Shown here: one piece after another, positions 27,745 to 36,025 of the stretch
How the letters are laid out: every line of letters starts with the position of its first letter
How positions within the stretch are numbered: the stretch's first letter is position 1
NCBI GenBank assembly: GCA_963745675.1
Contig: CAVUYM010000025.1
Coordinates: 45,373-109,372, forward strand
From: JAUIIK01 sp963745675
GTDB lineage: Bacteria > Chloroflexota > Chloroflexia > Thermomicrobiales > CFX8
DNA: 64,000 nt
Reading direction: 5' to 3'
The notes under the pieces: model-generated
Database searches by the model: none
The model's input: only the letters and a program-made list of their open reading frames with translations
What the model was told of the DNA's origin: nothing
Program-made: the position numbers and the translations under genes

Positions 27745-29142
27745 CTACGAATCTCCCGCAAGGCGCTCGAGGAGCGCGCAATAGCCGCGGGGCGCCATGT
27801 CAAATGAGCGCAACTGAAAATTCTCGTTTGGCGCGTGACCTCGGCTATCGGGCATACCCCAGGAATAAAAGATCATGTCAGCGCCAAGTACCTCCTGGTA
27901 GGTTGCTGCGATCGGCAACGTGCCGCCGAGCCGCACATAGTAGGGATCGCGATCGTAGAGATCGCCGAGCGTTTCCCACGCGGCCTGTATCGCCGGATTT
28001 TCCCGCGACACGCGGAATGCTCGCGATCCGCCGGTCGTCCCGCGATCGAACGAGATTGTCGCACCAGGAGGTGCGTGCTGAATCAGGTGCGACTCGATTT
28101 GATCGAGTATCTTGTCCGGGTCCTGATCGGGAACCAACCGACATGTGATCTTGAAGTGCGCCTCAGCAGGTGTGACGGTCTTCGTTCCGGGGCCCGAGAA
28201 GCCACCCCAGATGCCGTTCAGGTCTAATGTGGGTCGCGCCCAATTGAGTTCGACCGGGGTGTAACCTGTTTCTCCGACGAACGCTGTAGCGCCAATATCC
28301 TGCAAGTGTCCTATCGGATCGAACGGAACCCTGGCGAAGTCTTCGCGTTCTTCATCAGTCAACGGAATGACATCGTCGTAGAAGCCTGAAACGGCCACTC
28401 TGTGATCGTCATCATGTAGCGACGCCGCCAGATGCGCTGCTGCACGCACGGCGTTTTGAACTGACGCCCCAAACATGCCGGAGTGCAGATCGGTCGACGC
28501 AGTCTGAATATTGACCTGTCCACCGGTAACGCCCTTCGTGCCGAGCGTTAGGGAGGGCATATCCGGACCCCACATCCCGCCGTCTGCACAGAGTACGAAA
28601 TCGCAGGCCAGCAGGTCGGCATACTCGCGAACGAACGGCGGGAGAGACGGCGATCCGACTTCTTCTTCACCTTCAAAGTTGAACTTTAGGTTGATCGGTG
28701 GTGCGCCCGACGTAGCCTGCAGCGCTTCCAGTGCCCGAATCGGCATGAAGAGATTGCCTTTGTCATCTGCCGCGCCGCGCGCATAAATGCGATCATTTCG
28801 AATATCCGGCTCGAACGGGGGCGTTTCCCACAGATCGAGCGGGTCGGGAGGTTGAACGTCGTAGTGACCGTAAATTAACGCCGTCGGTTTTGATGGTTCG
28901 ACAAGCCACTCTCCATAGACGACTGGATTGCCGGCTGTCTCCAGTATCTCGACGCGCGGCACTCCTATTCGAGATAGTTTCGCTGCCACCCATTCGGCGG
29001 CGCTGCGAATATCAGATTTGTGGTCCGGGATAGCGCTGACACTCGGAATCCGGAGGAACTCGAACAATTCGTCCAGGTGTCGCTGGCGATTCTCCGTTAG
29101 ATACTGTTCCCAGGCAGGTGATGATGACAAGACGTGCTCCAT
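27745..29142 (-). CDS. M20-family dipeptidase/metallopeptidase
   Basis: A zinc peptidase of the M20 (CNDP/dipeptidase) type, about 465 aa. Metal and catalytic motifs are TALIYGHYDVQPPDPLDLW, IYARGAADDKGNLF, NFEGEEEVGSPSL, VLCADGGMWGPDMPSLTLG, STDLHSGMFGASVQNA and, at the end, FYSWGMPDSRGHAPNENF. ATG 29142 (MEHVLSSSPAWEQYL) is chosen because family members begin close to this helix; the open frame extends 38 codons further without similarity. It diverges from an unknown gene at 29222. Confidence 0.9.
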   Translation of the reverse strand: MEHVLSSSPAWEQYLTENRQRHLDELFEFLRIPSVSAIPDHKSDIRSAAEWVAAKLSRIGVPRVEILETAGNPVVYGEWLVEPSKPTALIYGHYDVQPPDPLDLWETPPFEPDIRNDRIYARGAADDKGNLFMPIRALEALQATSGAPPINLKFNFEGEEEVGSPSLPPFVREYADLLACDFVLCADGGMWGPDMPSLTLGTKGVTGGQVNIQTASTDLHSGMFGASVQNAVRAAAHLAASLHDDDHRVAVSGFYDDVIPLTDEEREDFARVPFDPIGHLQDIGATAFVGETGYTPVELNWARPTLDLNGIWGGFSGPGTKTVTPAEAHFKITCRLVPDQDPDKILDQIESHLIQHAPPGATISFDRGTTGGSRAFRVSRENPAIQAAWETLGDLYDRDPYYVRLGGTLPIAATYQEVLGADMIFYSWGMPDSRGHAPNENFQLRSFDMAPRGYCALLERLAGDS

Positions 29143-29221
29143 TTCATGCGTTTCTACTCCGTTCTGTCTACCGGATATTCGCTGCTCATGCAAGCAGGTG
29201 CTTTGAACCTGCGAGGCTCCG

Positions 29222-29725
29222 ATGACCAGCGGCCAACTGCGCCGGCGCGAATTCATGGATGCCGTGAAGGCGGCGTGCCTAACCGCGTTGTCGACTGAAT
29301 CTGAAGAGATTCATACGCGTAGAACGATGAATCTTCTAAAGATCCATTTCAACGCAAACTACCGGATCCATTACGAGCTGATGATTAGTACCGAACAAGC
29401 ACTGATCGAAATTGGGTTGCACTTCGAGGACGGCCCGGAGTCGACGTCGCAACTGTTGACATTTTTTGATCAATTCGTCGTCGAAGTGAAGCATCAGCTT
29501 GGTGCAGATGTTGAACTTGAGCGCTGGACGAAGTCATGGGGACATTTCTACGAAGTATGGCCGCTAGAGCCTCTGACTGCCGCTTTTGCCCAAAAGCTAG
29601 GTCGGCGTCTGGCGGAGATTATTGACACGCTTCAGCCGCTTCTGGACGAAGCGGTGGAAGCCGGCATCGCCTCGGCAATACCGCGACCGGCAACCGGTCG
29701 GCCGAGATTTGGACGGAGAATGTAA
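29222..29725 (+). CDS. Hypothetical protein, 167 aa
   Basis: I do not recognise this protein. It is predicted helical with an N-terminal basic segment, FNANYRIHYELMISTEQALIEIGLHFEDGPE in the middle and a leucine-rich helical end (LGRRLAEIIDTLQPLLDEAV). No membrane segment or signal is seen. The weak site gagg lies seven bases before the ATG. It precedes sodA by 126 bases on the same strand and diverges from the M20 peptidase. Codon use looks like its neighbours and the frame is clean. Confidence 0.6.
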   Translation: MTSGQLRRREFMDAVKAACLTALSTESEEIHTRRTMNLLKIHFNANYRIHYELMISTEQALIEIGLHFEDGPESTSQLLTFFDQFVVEVKHQLGADVELERWTKSWGHFYEVWPLEPLTAAFAQKLGRRLAEIIDTLQPLLDEAVEAGIASAIPRPATGRPRFGRRM

Positions 29726-29851
29726 CCGGCATACGTGATTTGACCCATTGCGGCAGAGTAAATAGCTGGACTAAGCTAGTAGTGTAGAAGGCTGCGAGGG
29801 TGCAGCGTTTTACAGAACCGGCCCGGCTCGGAACACAGAAAGGAACCTGCC

Positions 29852-30466
29852 TTGGCATACCAATTGCCCGAACTACCGTACGCGAATGACGCACTTGAAC
29901 CTCACATCGATGCCCGCACGATGGAGATCCACCATGATCGACATCACGCCGCATATGTCAACAATGTGAACGCTGCCATCGAAGGCAACAGCGATCTCGA
30001 ATCCAAAAGCATCGAAGATCTCATTTCCGATCTTGATGCGGTGCCCGAGAATATCCGAACCGCCGTGCGCAATAACGGTGGTGGACATGCAAACCACAGC
30101 CTGTTCTGGGAAATCATGAGCCCAGACGGCGGCGGAAGCCCAAGCGGTGCCCTTGCCGACGCGATCAACGCCAAATTTGGTGGAGTTGATGGCCTGAAGG
30201 AAAAGGTCAACGCTGCCGGCGCTGGACAATTTGGTAGTGGCTGGACATGGCTCGCAGTCGACGGAAACGGCGAACTCGAAGTCTTCGGCACGCCGAACCA
30301 GGACAGCCCGTTGATGTCGGGTAAGACCCCGATACTTGGCATTGACGTCTGGGAGCATGCGTACTATCTCAAGTATCAAAATGCGCGACCCGGCTATCTC
30401 GCAGCCTGGTGGAATGTCGTCAACTGGGACGCTGTTGCGGCCCGCTACGAAGCGGCAACCAGCTAG
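29852..30466 (+). CDS. sodA: Superoxide dismutase, Mn-type signature
   Basis: Dismutates superoxide to oxygen and peroxide in the cytoplasm. The 204-residue protein has all four metal ligands: His27 (MEIHHDRHHAAYVNN), His in GGGHANHSLFW, and Asp and His in GIDVWEHAYYLKYQNARPGYL. Gly in NNGGGH and Gln in GAGQFGSGWTWL are the combination usual for manganese enzymes. The start is TTG 29852, with aaaggaa six bases upstream, and the product matches the canonical AYQLPELPYA start. A strong terminator follows, so it is probably monocistronic. Confidence 0.95.
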   Translation: MAYQLPELPYANDALEPHIDARTMEIHHDRHHAAYVNNVNAAIEGNSDLESKSIEDLISDLDAVPENIRTAVRNNGGGHANHSLFWEIMSPDGGGSPSGALADAINAKFGGVDGLKEKVNAAGAGQFGSGWTWLAVDGNGELEVFGTPNQDSPLMSGKTPILGIDVWEHAYYLKYQNARPGYLAAWWNVVNWDAVAARYEAATS

Positions 30467-30483
30467 CTCGATCTGATTCAAGC

Positions 30484-30520
30484 AAAGAACCCGCCGGGAA
30501 CAATTCCCGGCGGGTTCTTT
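30484..30520 (+). terminator. Rho-independent terminator after sodA
   Basis: A 17-bp perfect inverted repeat (AAAGAACCCGCCGGGAA with TTCCCGGCGGGTTCTTT), three-base loop, then atttc. Symmetric A and T ends make it potentially bidirectional, serving also the convergent gene ending at 30565. Confidence 0.9.
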
Positions 30521-30564
30521 ATTTCTGAAACATCAAGAGCGCAAGCGCTCGTGGTCGCTTTCGA

Positions 30565-32559
30565 TTACAGGCCGGCGGTCGGCGAAGGCTGCGGCGCATC
30601 CAGCCCTGGAGTAATCGTCGGTGTTTGCGGAACCGCTGTTCCATCCACTGGCGTGGCTATTGGTGGCTCTTCGGTTGGCGCTGGCGATGCTGTCGATGCG
30701 GGATCGGGCGCTTCCGATGGTGTTACCAATGGGCTATCGCCCGCCGGGGGTGGAACGACGCGATCGGGACTCGTCTTGCCGGGCACCAGGTCTGATGATG
30801 GCGGTGTTGCTTCCGGCGTTTCGGATGGATTTGGAGTCGGTGTCGGCTCGATGATGCGATCACCGAGGTAGCTAACGACAACTTCGTTGTTTCGGTCCAG
30901 ACCCAGCGCGGTGAACGCCGACCAGCTTAACTCGACCGCCCACTTTGACCGCCATGCGATCTGGTGCGGCACAGCGACCTGGTCGCCGATCGTGCATTCA
31001 AGGACGCGATCGTTCGCTTCCAGCTTGAGGCGTTCGCCGATCAAGTAGTCAGGATGCACGCAATAGAAACCATTCGGGTCCGGTTGCCACGAATCAACGG
31101 CATTTCCCCATGAGGCGTGGCGAGCCATCGCGCCTTCCCACCAGGCCGCATCGTAGCTCGGGCTGTAGTAGGCGGCATGCCCTTCGCCGATAATTTTGCC
31201 CTCTTCGCGCACCGGGTCTATTCGCGGCCCAGTCGGAGGGAAATCCGCGAGGAGGAGGTCGGACGTGTCCATGACTACGGTCGCCCACCTGGAAGCATCT
31301 TCGAGCCTGGCGTCATTTTGCTCGAACATATAGAAGTTTGAAAGAATGGTCGGCCAATCCCAGGCCGCGTACATTTCGGTCGCAACCTGAGTTGCAGCGA
31401 CTTGTGCGTTGATTCCTGGGTCGTTCAGGTCCAGATCAGGTTGGGCTGCATCTTCGCGCGCGCCTAGCAAGCCGTGACCTCCATTGACTGACTCGTCAAA
31501 TGGATTGCCGCGCGTTGAGTTGAGCGAAATTGCAGCGAAGATATAGGGATCAACGAATGCGTCGCGAGCGGCCGCAAGAACTTCTTCACCGAAGGGGATC
31601 TCTGCCGCCATCCGCGCGAATTCAGGTCGTTCGGGTCGTTCCAGGCCACGCCATAGTCGGTAGTGCAAACCGACGTTACCGGATTCGACCTTCCATCCGT
31701 CGGGATTGGAAGGTGTATAGGTCAATGTTCTACGTTCAAACGCCTGGATTAGCACCAGCGTTTGGACGCCGTCGATCTCTGTATTGATCCAGTAGGGTTC
31801 AGTGACAGGCAATCCGAGTAGATTGAGGGCCGGGATGTCGAGATCCTGTGCCCAGCCAGCAAATGGGCTTGCCACGTTGTGACCCTGGAGTTCTTCATAT
31901 TCAACAATCGTCACGTCCTGATCGACGATAGCGCCCGGCTCGATCGAGCCATCAGGCGCGAGGAGCTCGGTTACTTGCTTTCCTACCTGATTGAGGTTGC
32001 GTGTCGCAATTTCTCGCGGTGCGTCCTGATTCGTGAGCTCATTTGACACCGGTTGTACCGACGAATGCCTGGCAAGCGTTGCGTAGGTAACTGGGTTTGG
32101 TTGTTCGAGATCGCCAACCAGCGGAATCTCCGCAGGTTCGCGAGAAACAAATTCCTCTTCCCCTAGTTGAATTCGACCGGAAAGCAGTTCGGACGTCAGC
32201 AGCGCGCCGGAAACCATCCAGATCGATCCCTCTGGAGACTGTGGATTGAGGAGATCGAGTCTTCCCTTGTCATAATATACGAGCTTTCGGAATTGAGTTG
32301 GACTCTGCGCGTAATACTCGTATGCCGCCGCGATCGGTTCGGGACCGAAGGCCCAGCTGCGCTGTACCTTCCCGTTGACAATCTGCCCGTCGGTCATCTC
32401 CCAAACCGCCTGGATAGAAGGATCGACAACGACAGGTTCGATATTTACATCTTCTTGCACGGCGTCTTGAGCCAGCGACGGGATGGCAAAGGCCGCAACA
32501 ATGACTAACATGGATAATGAGGCAGCAACCCGCCAAACGGGCCACTTGGTCCGCTGCAT
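30565..32559 (-). CDS. Large secreted protein: Chloroflexi-type repeat, degenerate SLT-like and DPBB-like domains
   Basis: A 664-residue exported protein with signal VAASLSMLVIVAAFAIPSLAQ. After an N-terminal region with a truncated FGFP-type repeat (LNLLGLPVTEPYWI...IQAFERRTLTYTPSNPDGW) comes a lysozyme/SLT-like segment (PYIFAAISLNSTRGNPFDESVNGGHGLLGA) in which the catalytic Glu expected before S-x-x-NP is absent. Next is an RlpA/DPBB-like stretch (IIGEGHAAYYSPSYDA...VELSWSAFTALGLD) and a Pro/Thr/Ser-rich tail (TPTPNPSETPEATPP). A cell-surface or peptidoglycan-associated role is inferred. There is no sorting motif or C-terminal membrane helix. Confidence 0.65.
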   Translation of the reverse strand: MQRTKWPVWRVAASLSMLVIVAAFAIPSLAQDAVQEDVNIEPVVVDPSIQAVWEMTDGQIVNGKVQRSWAFGPEPIAAAYEYYAQSPTQFRKLVYYDKGRLDLLNPQSPEGSIWMVSGALLTSELLSGRIQLGEEEFVSREPAEIPLVGDLEQPNPVTYATLARHSSVQPVSNELTNQDAPREIATRNLNQVGKQVTELLAPDGSIEPGAIVDQDVTIVEYEELQGHNVASPFAGWAQDLDIPALNLLGLPVTEPYWINTEIDGVQTLVLIQAFERRTLTYTPSNPDGWKVESGNVGLHYRLWRGLERPERPEFARMAAEIPFGEEVLAAARDAFVDPYIFAAISLNSTRGNPFDESVNGGHGLLGAREDAAQPDLDLNDPGINAQVAATQVATEMYAAWDWPTILSNFYMFEQNDARLEDASRWATVVMDTSDLLLADFPPTGPRIDPVREEGKIIGEGHAAYYSPSYDAAWWEGAMARHASWGNAVDSWQPDPNGFYCVHPDYLIGERLKLEANDRVLECTIGDQVAVPHQIAWRSKWAVELSWSAFTALGLDRNNEVVVSYLGDRIIEPTPTPNPSETPEATPPSSDLVPGKTSPDRVVPPPAGDSPLVTPSEAPDPASTASPAPTEEPPIATPVDGTAVPQTPTITPGLDAPQPSPTAGL

Positions 32560-33141
32560 CAGTGAGGTTCCCTTCCCCTGATCCGCTAGAGCTTGATATC
32601 CCAGTATGACGGCTCACTGCGGCTATTTCGGTCCTCGAGACCCCACTTCCCGGTTGGACCGTCGTTCTTGCCACGAGGCAGAATCACCTGGATTCTACCT
32701 ATGCTGCGTTAGAACTCCCAATTCTCCGAACCGGTTACGGTGCAAATTTTCTTGCTCTAGCTGGCGTTACGCCGTTGAGTGTCTTTTCCAATTCGCGAAC
32801 CGGCATTGCGCCTACTCTTAGATCTAATAAGAACGGGTGCAACCTGAGATCGAAGTTGTGGTCCGCCCTTGATCGATTTCTCGACGATTTCGGAGGCGCC
32901 CAAAGAACCTAATGAACGTCTGGTAACCAAATCGAAAACTGGTTTGTATGAAAGTTTCGGTAAGGGGATTCGCAGGATCTCTAATTTGGCTGGGATATCT
33001 GCGATTCTCAGATTCAACAGCAGACATCCGTTCAGCCTGCTCCAACTGTAATCCCAACCTCGTTTGCCCTCACTAGCTTGTCGGCACGCTCCTTCGTTGG
33101 ACAGGTGCATCGTGCTCCATTGTCGGAATTCGCTTAGGGTG
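32560..33141. other. Long intergenic region without a supported gene
   Basis: About 580 bases between the divergent secreted protein and the FCD regulator promoter. Short open frames exist but lack ribosome sites and have unnatural compositions. An imperfect repeat (GCAAattttcTTGC near 32740) and a 9-base palindrome (TGGTAACCA near 32921) were seen without clear meaning. The promoter of the secreted protein must lie here but I could not place it. Confidence 0.5.
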
Positions 33142-33170
33142 TTGACGTGGTCGGGATCTCAAACTATAGT
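33142..33170 (+). promoter_or_regulatory. Sigma70-like promoter of the FCD regulator gene
   Basis: TTGACG (33142-33147), 17-base spacer, TATAGT (33165-33170). Start of transcription expected near 33177, about 40 bases before ATG 33217. Both boxes match the consensus at five of six positions. Confidence 0.7.
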
Positions 33171-33184
33171 GACGTTACTTAAAT

Positions 33185-33195
33185 TGGTCGGACCA
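33185..33195. promoter_or_regulatory. FadR/FCD-type operator palindrome
   Basis: TGGTCGGACCA is a perfect palindrome around a central G and matches the T-N-G-T-N-N-N-A-C-N-A pattern known for FadR-subfamily GntR regulators. It lies just downstream of the predicted transcription start and 22 bases before the regulator's ATG, where binding would block its own transcription. Confidence 0.7.
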
Positions 33196-33216
33196 CTGAC
33201 CCAGTTCGGGGGAGTG

Positions 33217-34002
33217 ATGGAGAAGGGGCTTTCGATAGAGCCCATCCGGAAAGAGCGCATATCCCAACGCGTTGCTTTGCAAATATGCAGCATGGTACGT
33301 GACGGCACATTATCGGCAGGTGATAGCCTGCCGCCTGAGCGCGAGTTAGCTAGCCGGCTCAGTGTCAGTCGCGCCAGTCTGCGCGAAGCGCTTCGTGGCC
33401 TTGAGATTGCCGGGATCGTCAAGACAACCCATGGCGGCGGAACAGTCGTAAGGCATTTTTCCGCTTTTGGCATCGAGTCACCTCTCGCGATGATATTCGA
33501 AGCAAGTCATGACGACGTCAGCGATCTTTGGGAGATGCGGCGCATTGTCGAGCCAGCTTTGGCTGAGCGGGCAGCTGTGAGAGCAAGCCCCGAGGATATT
33601 GAGTGGCTTAGTGAGATGCTCAAGCGTCATGAAGAACCTCACAACAGTACGAGCAAGTCAGATGTGACCCGTACTCTGGATAGGGAGTTCCACAGCGGTA
33701 TAGCGCGGATTACCGGTAATCGCGCCGCCGATCAAGTCATTCAATTGCTCAACACGCTCGTTCATCGCGGCTACCAGGCGGGCCGATCCTTCATCCTGGA
33801 ACGGCGGCAAATCTCATACGCGCATCACGTGGCCATATTTGAGGCGATTCGGGATGGCGACCCAGTAGCAGCAAGGCGACAGATGCTGTCCCATCTTCAA
33901 AAGGTTGAGGAGTTCATACTGGAAGAACTCATCGAGCAGCGAAATAAGGTCGAACGAAGTGAATCAGACGTACACCTAGTTAGAAGCAGTAGCGCTGAAT
34001 AG
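33217..34002 (+). CDS. GntR-family regulator, FadR/FCD subfamily
   Basis: A ligand-responsive repressor of about 261 aa. The N-terminal winged helix is ERISQRVALQICSMVRDGTLSAGDSLPPERELASRLSVSRASLREALRGLEIAG, followed by the FCD domain with DLWEMRRIVEPALAERAAVRA, LDREFHSGIARITGNRA and SYAHHVAIFEAIRDGDPVAARRQMLSHL, where Asp and His residues form the usual metal/ligand pocket. ATG 33217 is preferred because gggggag precedes it; the frame continues 51 codons upstream through the promoter and operator. It lies 122 bases before a peptide-type SBP on the same strand and probably controls that cassette. Confidence 0.88.
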   Translation: MEKGLSIEPIRKERISQRVALQICSMVRDGTLSAGDSLPPERELASRLSVSRASLREALRGLEIAGIVKTTHGGGTVVRHFSAFGIESPLAMIFEASHDDVSDLWEMRRIVEPALAERAAVRASPEDIEWLSEMLKRHEEPHNSTSKSDVTRTLDREFHSGIARITGNRAADQVIQLLNTLVHRGYQAGRSFILERRQISYAHHVAIFEAIRDGDPVAARRQMLSHLQKVEEFILEELIEQRNKVERSESDVHLVRSSSAE

Positions 34003-34050
34003 TCGAATGGAGGTGGCACCGGTGAGGCGCACCGGAAGTAGCAATTAGTT

Positions 34051-34075
34051 CCGAACCGAGGGGGCAGAGGTTCGG
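34051..34075 (+). repeat. Inverted repeat in the regulator-SBP gap
   Basis: CCGAACC and GGTTCGG (7 bp, 11-base loop), 50 bases before the SBP start. It does not match the FadR pattern. It may be a weak RNA hairpin or a second operator. Confidence 0.4.
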
Positions 34076-34124
34076 TGGGTGCCAAACTGAACTGAGAAGT
34101 TCAACACAAGGAGGAACGAACACA

Positions 34125-35954
34125 GTGGACGAAGAACGAACAGAGCGAAAATTTCCAAACATCGATTGGAGTGTCCTGAGCGGACCTCGCGTTTCACGAC
34201 GCACAATGGTGAAACTCAGCTTGGCAACCGGGGCGATACCGTTTGCCAGCTGGCTCGCTGCCTGTGGCGGCGACGATGACGATGATACGGCAGCGACGGC
34301 GACGTCCGGAGGGGCTGCTGAGCCGACTGCCACGTCAGCTCCGGCTGCACCGACCGACACCGTAGCAGCCGGTGAGCCGACGAGCACGCCGGCGCCAACA
34401 GAGGCACCTGCCGAGCCGACGAGCACGCTTGTCGTGAGCGGTACCGCTGCGGAGGCAACGCCGACCATTCCAGAGACCGCCTCGACTGGTGGCACGCTCA
34501 CCGTCGGATATCCGATCTCTCAGATCACCCAACTCGATCCCGCGCTCGTGAACCAGGGCGTTGTTGCGGGTGAACTCATCACCAATCTGTTCTCGGCGTT
34601 AGTTCAGTTTGATGAAAATCTCGGACTCGTCGCCGACATGGCCTCGGATTGGGAGGTCTCAGAAGACGGTACACAGTACACGTTTACCATTCTTGACGGC
34701 CTCACTCATCACAATGGCGATTCCCTCACTGCTCAAGACTTTGTCTACACATATGAGCGCAATATCGACCCTGACTTCGCGTCACCACACGCGAACAAAC
34801 TCTCGAACATTACTGAAATCGTTGCCACGGACGACCTGACACTTTCACTCACATTGTCCGACCCCTTTGCGCCATTCCTGGCGGTAGCCTGTAGCCGCGG
34901 CCCCGGCCGTGCGTTGACCCCAATCAGCAAGCGGGCTTTCGAAGAAATGGGCGCCGAGGCGTTTTCGCAGGCACCGGTTGGTAATGGACCGTTCAAGATC
35001 GTCGAAGGCACTCGCGAAATCGGCGTTGGCTTCACGATGGAGCGCTTCGATGAGTACCACGGAAATGTGGCGCTGCTTGACGAAGTCGTGATTCAAGTCA
35101 TCTCAGAACCTTCCAGCCAGGTTAGCGCGCTCGAAGCTGGCGACGTAGATATTCTCTATAGAGTCCCGACGACCGGCGTTGATATCATCAAATCGAATGG
35201 AGACCTGACGCTTGTTCAACTTCCCGGCACAAGCTGGGAAGGCCTTGCGATGAACTACAACCGACCGCCTTGGGACAATCCGGTCGCGCGTATGGCGGTG
35301 AGTAAAGCCATTAATCGGCAGGACTATATCGACACGGCCTATCTGGGCCTCGCTATCCCCGCCTACAACGCGATCGCCCCGGCCTTTGGTTGGGTCTACG
35401 AGGAAATCGACGTTGACGATCCTAGCCAGAATCCGCAGGGTTACGATCTGGAAGAAGCGAAACGACTTGCCGAAGAGGCAGGGATCGTCGGCACCACGGC
35501 TACGATTATCGGAGCCAGCGGTGGCGAACGAAATCGCGAAGTGATGCGGGACATTCTCTCTGAAATCGGTGTCGAACTTACTCTTGACATCAAACAGTCC
35601 GCCGCCAACAACGAGCAGTGGCTCGCCAGCGACTACGACATGAACATCAACGGCAGTGTGGTTGATGCCGATCCGGACGACGGTAACTGGAATTTCTTCT
35701 ACTCTGAAGGACCCTGGAACACATACGGTTACTCTGGTGTCGATACAGACGCCATCATGGAGTTGACCAGATCGACCTCGGACCTTGAGGTGCGACGCCA
35801 GGCGTGGAGAGATCTTGCGCAGTACCTCAACGAGAACGTTGTCTATGCGTTCCTCTCGCATAGTCTTGATTTCGTCGCTCACCACGGCTATGTCAAAGGC
35901 CTGAGAGCAATTCCGGAAATCCGCCCGCTGGAGTCTGTCTACATCGAGAAGTAA
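34125..35954 (+). CDS. ABC transporter substrate-binding lipoprotein (SBP family 5, peptide type)
   Basis: Binds an oligopeptide, dipeptide or similar ligand outside the membrane. The 609-residue product has a Tat-like lipoprotein signal: Arg25-Arg26 in RVSRRTMVKLS and a lipobox LAAC ending at Cys47. A linker rich in Ala, Thr and Pro (residues 52-120) follows, then the family 5 domain: GGTLTVGYP..TQLDPALVN, VADMASDWEVSEDGTQYTFTI, NGDSLTAQDFVYTYER and NPVARMAVSKAINRQDYID. Start GTG 34125 has aaggagg upstream. A stable hairpin separates it from two permease genes, the usual device for higher SBP expression. Confidence 0.92.
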   Translation: MDEERTERKFPNIDWSVLSGPRVSRRTMVKLSLATGAIPFASWLAACGGDDDDDTAATATSGGAAEPTATSAPAAPTDTVAAGEPTSTPAPTEAPAEPTSTLVVSGTAAEATPTIPETASTGGTLTVGYPISQITQLDPALVNQGVVAGELITNLFSALVQFDENLGLVADMASDWEVSEDGTQYTFTILDGLTHHNGDSLTAQDFVYTYERNIDPDFASPHANKLSNITEIVATDDLTLSLTLSDPFAPFLAVACSRGPGRALTPISKRAFEEMGAEAFSQAPVGNGPFKIVEGTREIGVGFTMERFDEYHGNVALLDEVVIQVISEPSSQVSALEAGDVDILYRVPTTGVDIIKSNGDLTLVQLPGTSWEGLAMNYNRPPWDNPVARMAVSKAINRQDYIDTAYLGLAIPAYNAIAPAFGWVYEEIDVDDPSQNPQGYDLEEAKRLAEEAGIVGTTATIIGASGGERNREVMRDILSEIGVELTLDIKQSAANNEQWLASDYDMNINGSVVDADPDDGNWNFFYSEGPWNTYGYSGVDTDAIMELTRSTSDLEVRRQAWRDLAQYLNENVVYAFLSHSLDFVAHHGYVKGLRAIPEIRPLESVYIEK

Positions 35955-35963
35955 GCGCCAGAG

Positions 35964-35998
35964 CTAGAGCGTGGTGTGTGCAACACACCACGCTCTAG
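35964..35998 (+). promoter_or_regulatory. Intercistronic hairpin between SBP and permease genes
   Basis: A perfect 16-bp stem (CTAGAGCGTGGTGTGT with ACACACCACGCTCTAG) and three-base loop, without a T-run. Such elements stabilise the upstream SBP message or attenuate read-through into the permeases. Confidence 0.7.
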
Positions 35999-36025
35999 TG
36001 CAAGCAAAATGAATGGAGGGATCCG

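Noticed and set aside
32740..32930. TGGTAACCA and GCAA...TTGC repeats as operators
   Set aside because: Spacing does not fit the FadR pattern and there is no promoter next to them.
35103..35885. 260-residue minus-strand open frame
   Set aside because: It lies inside the SBP gene, which has full family similarity; the antisense product has none.
35964..35998. TGGTGTGTGCAACACACCA as an FCD operator
   Set aside because: The half-sites are too far apart and the whole is part of a 16-bp RNA hairpin between genes.
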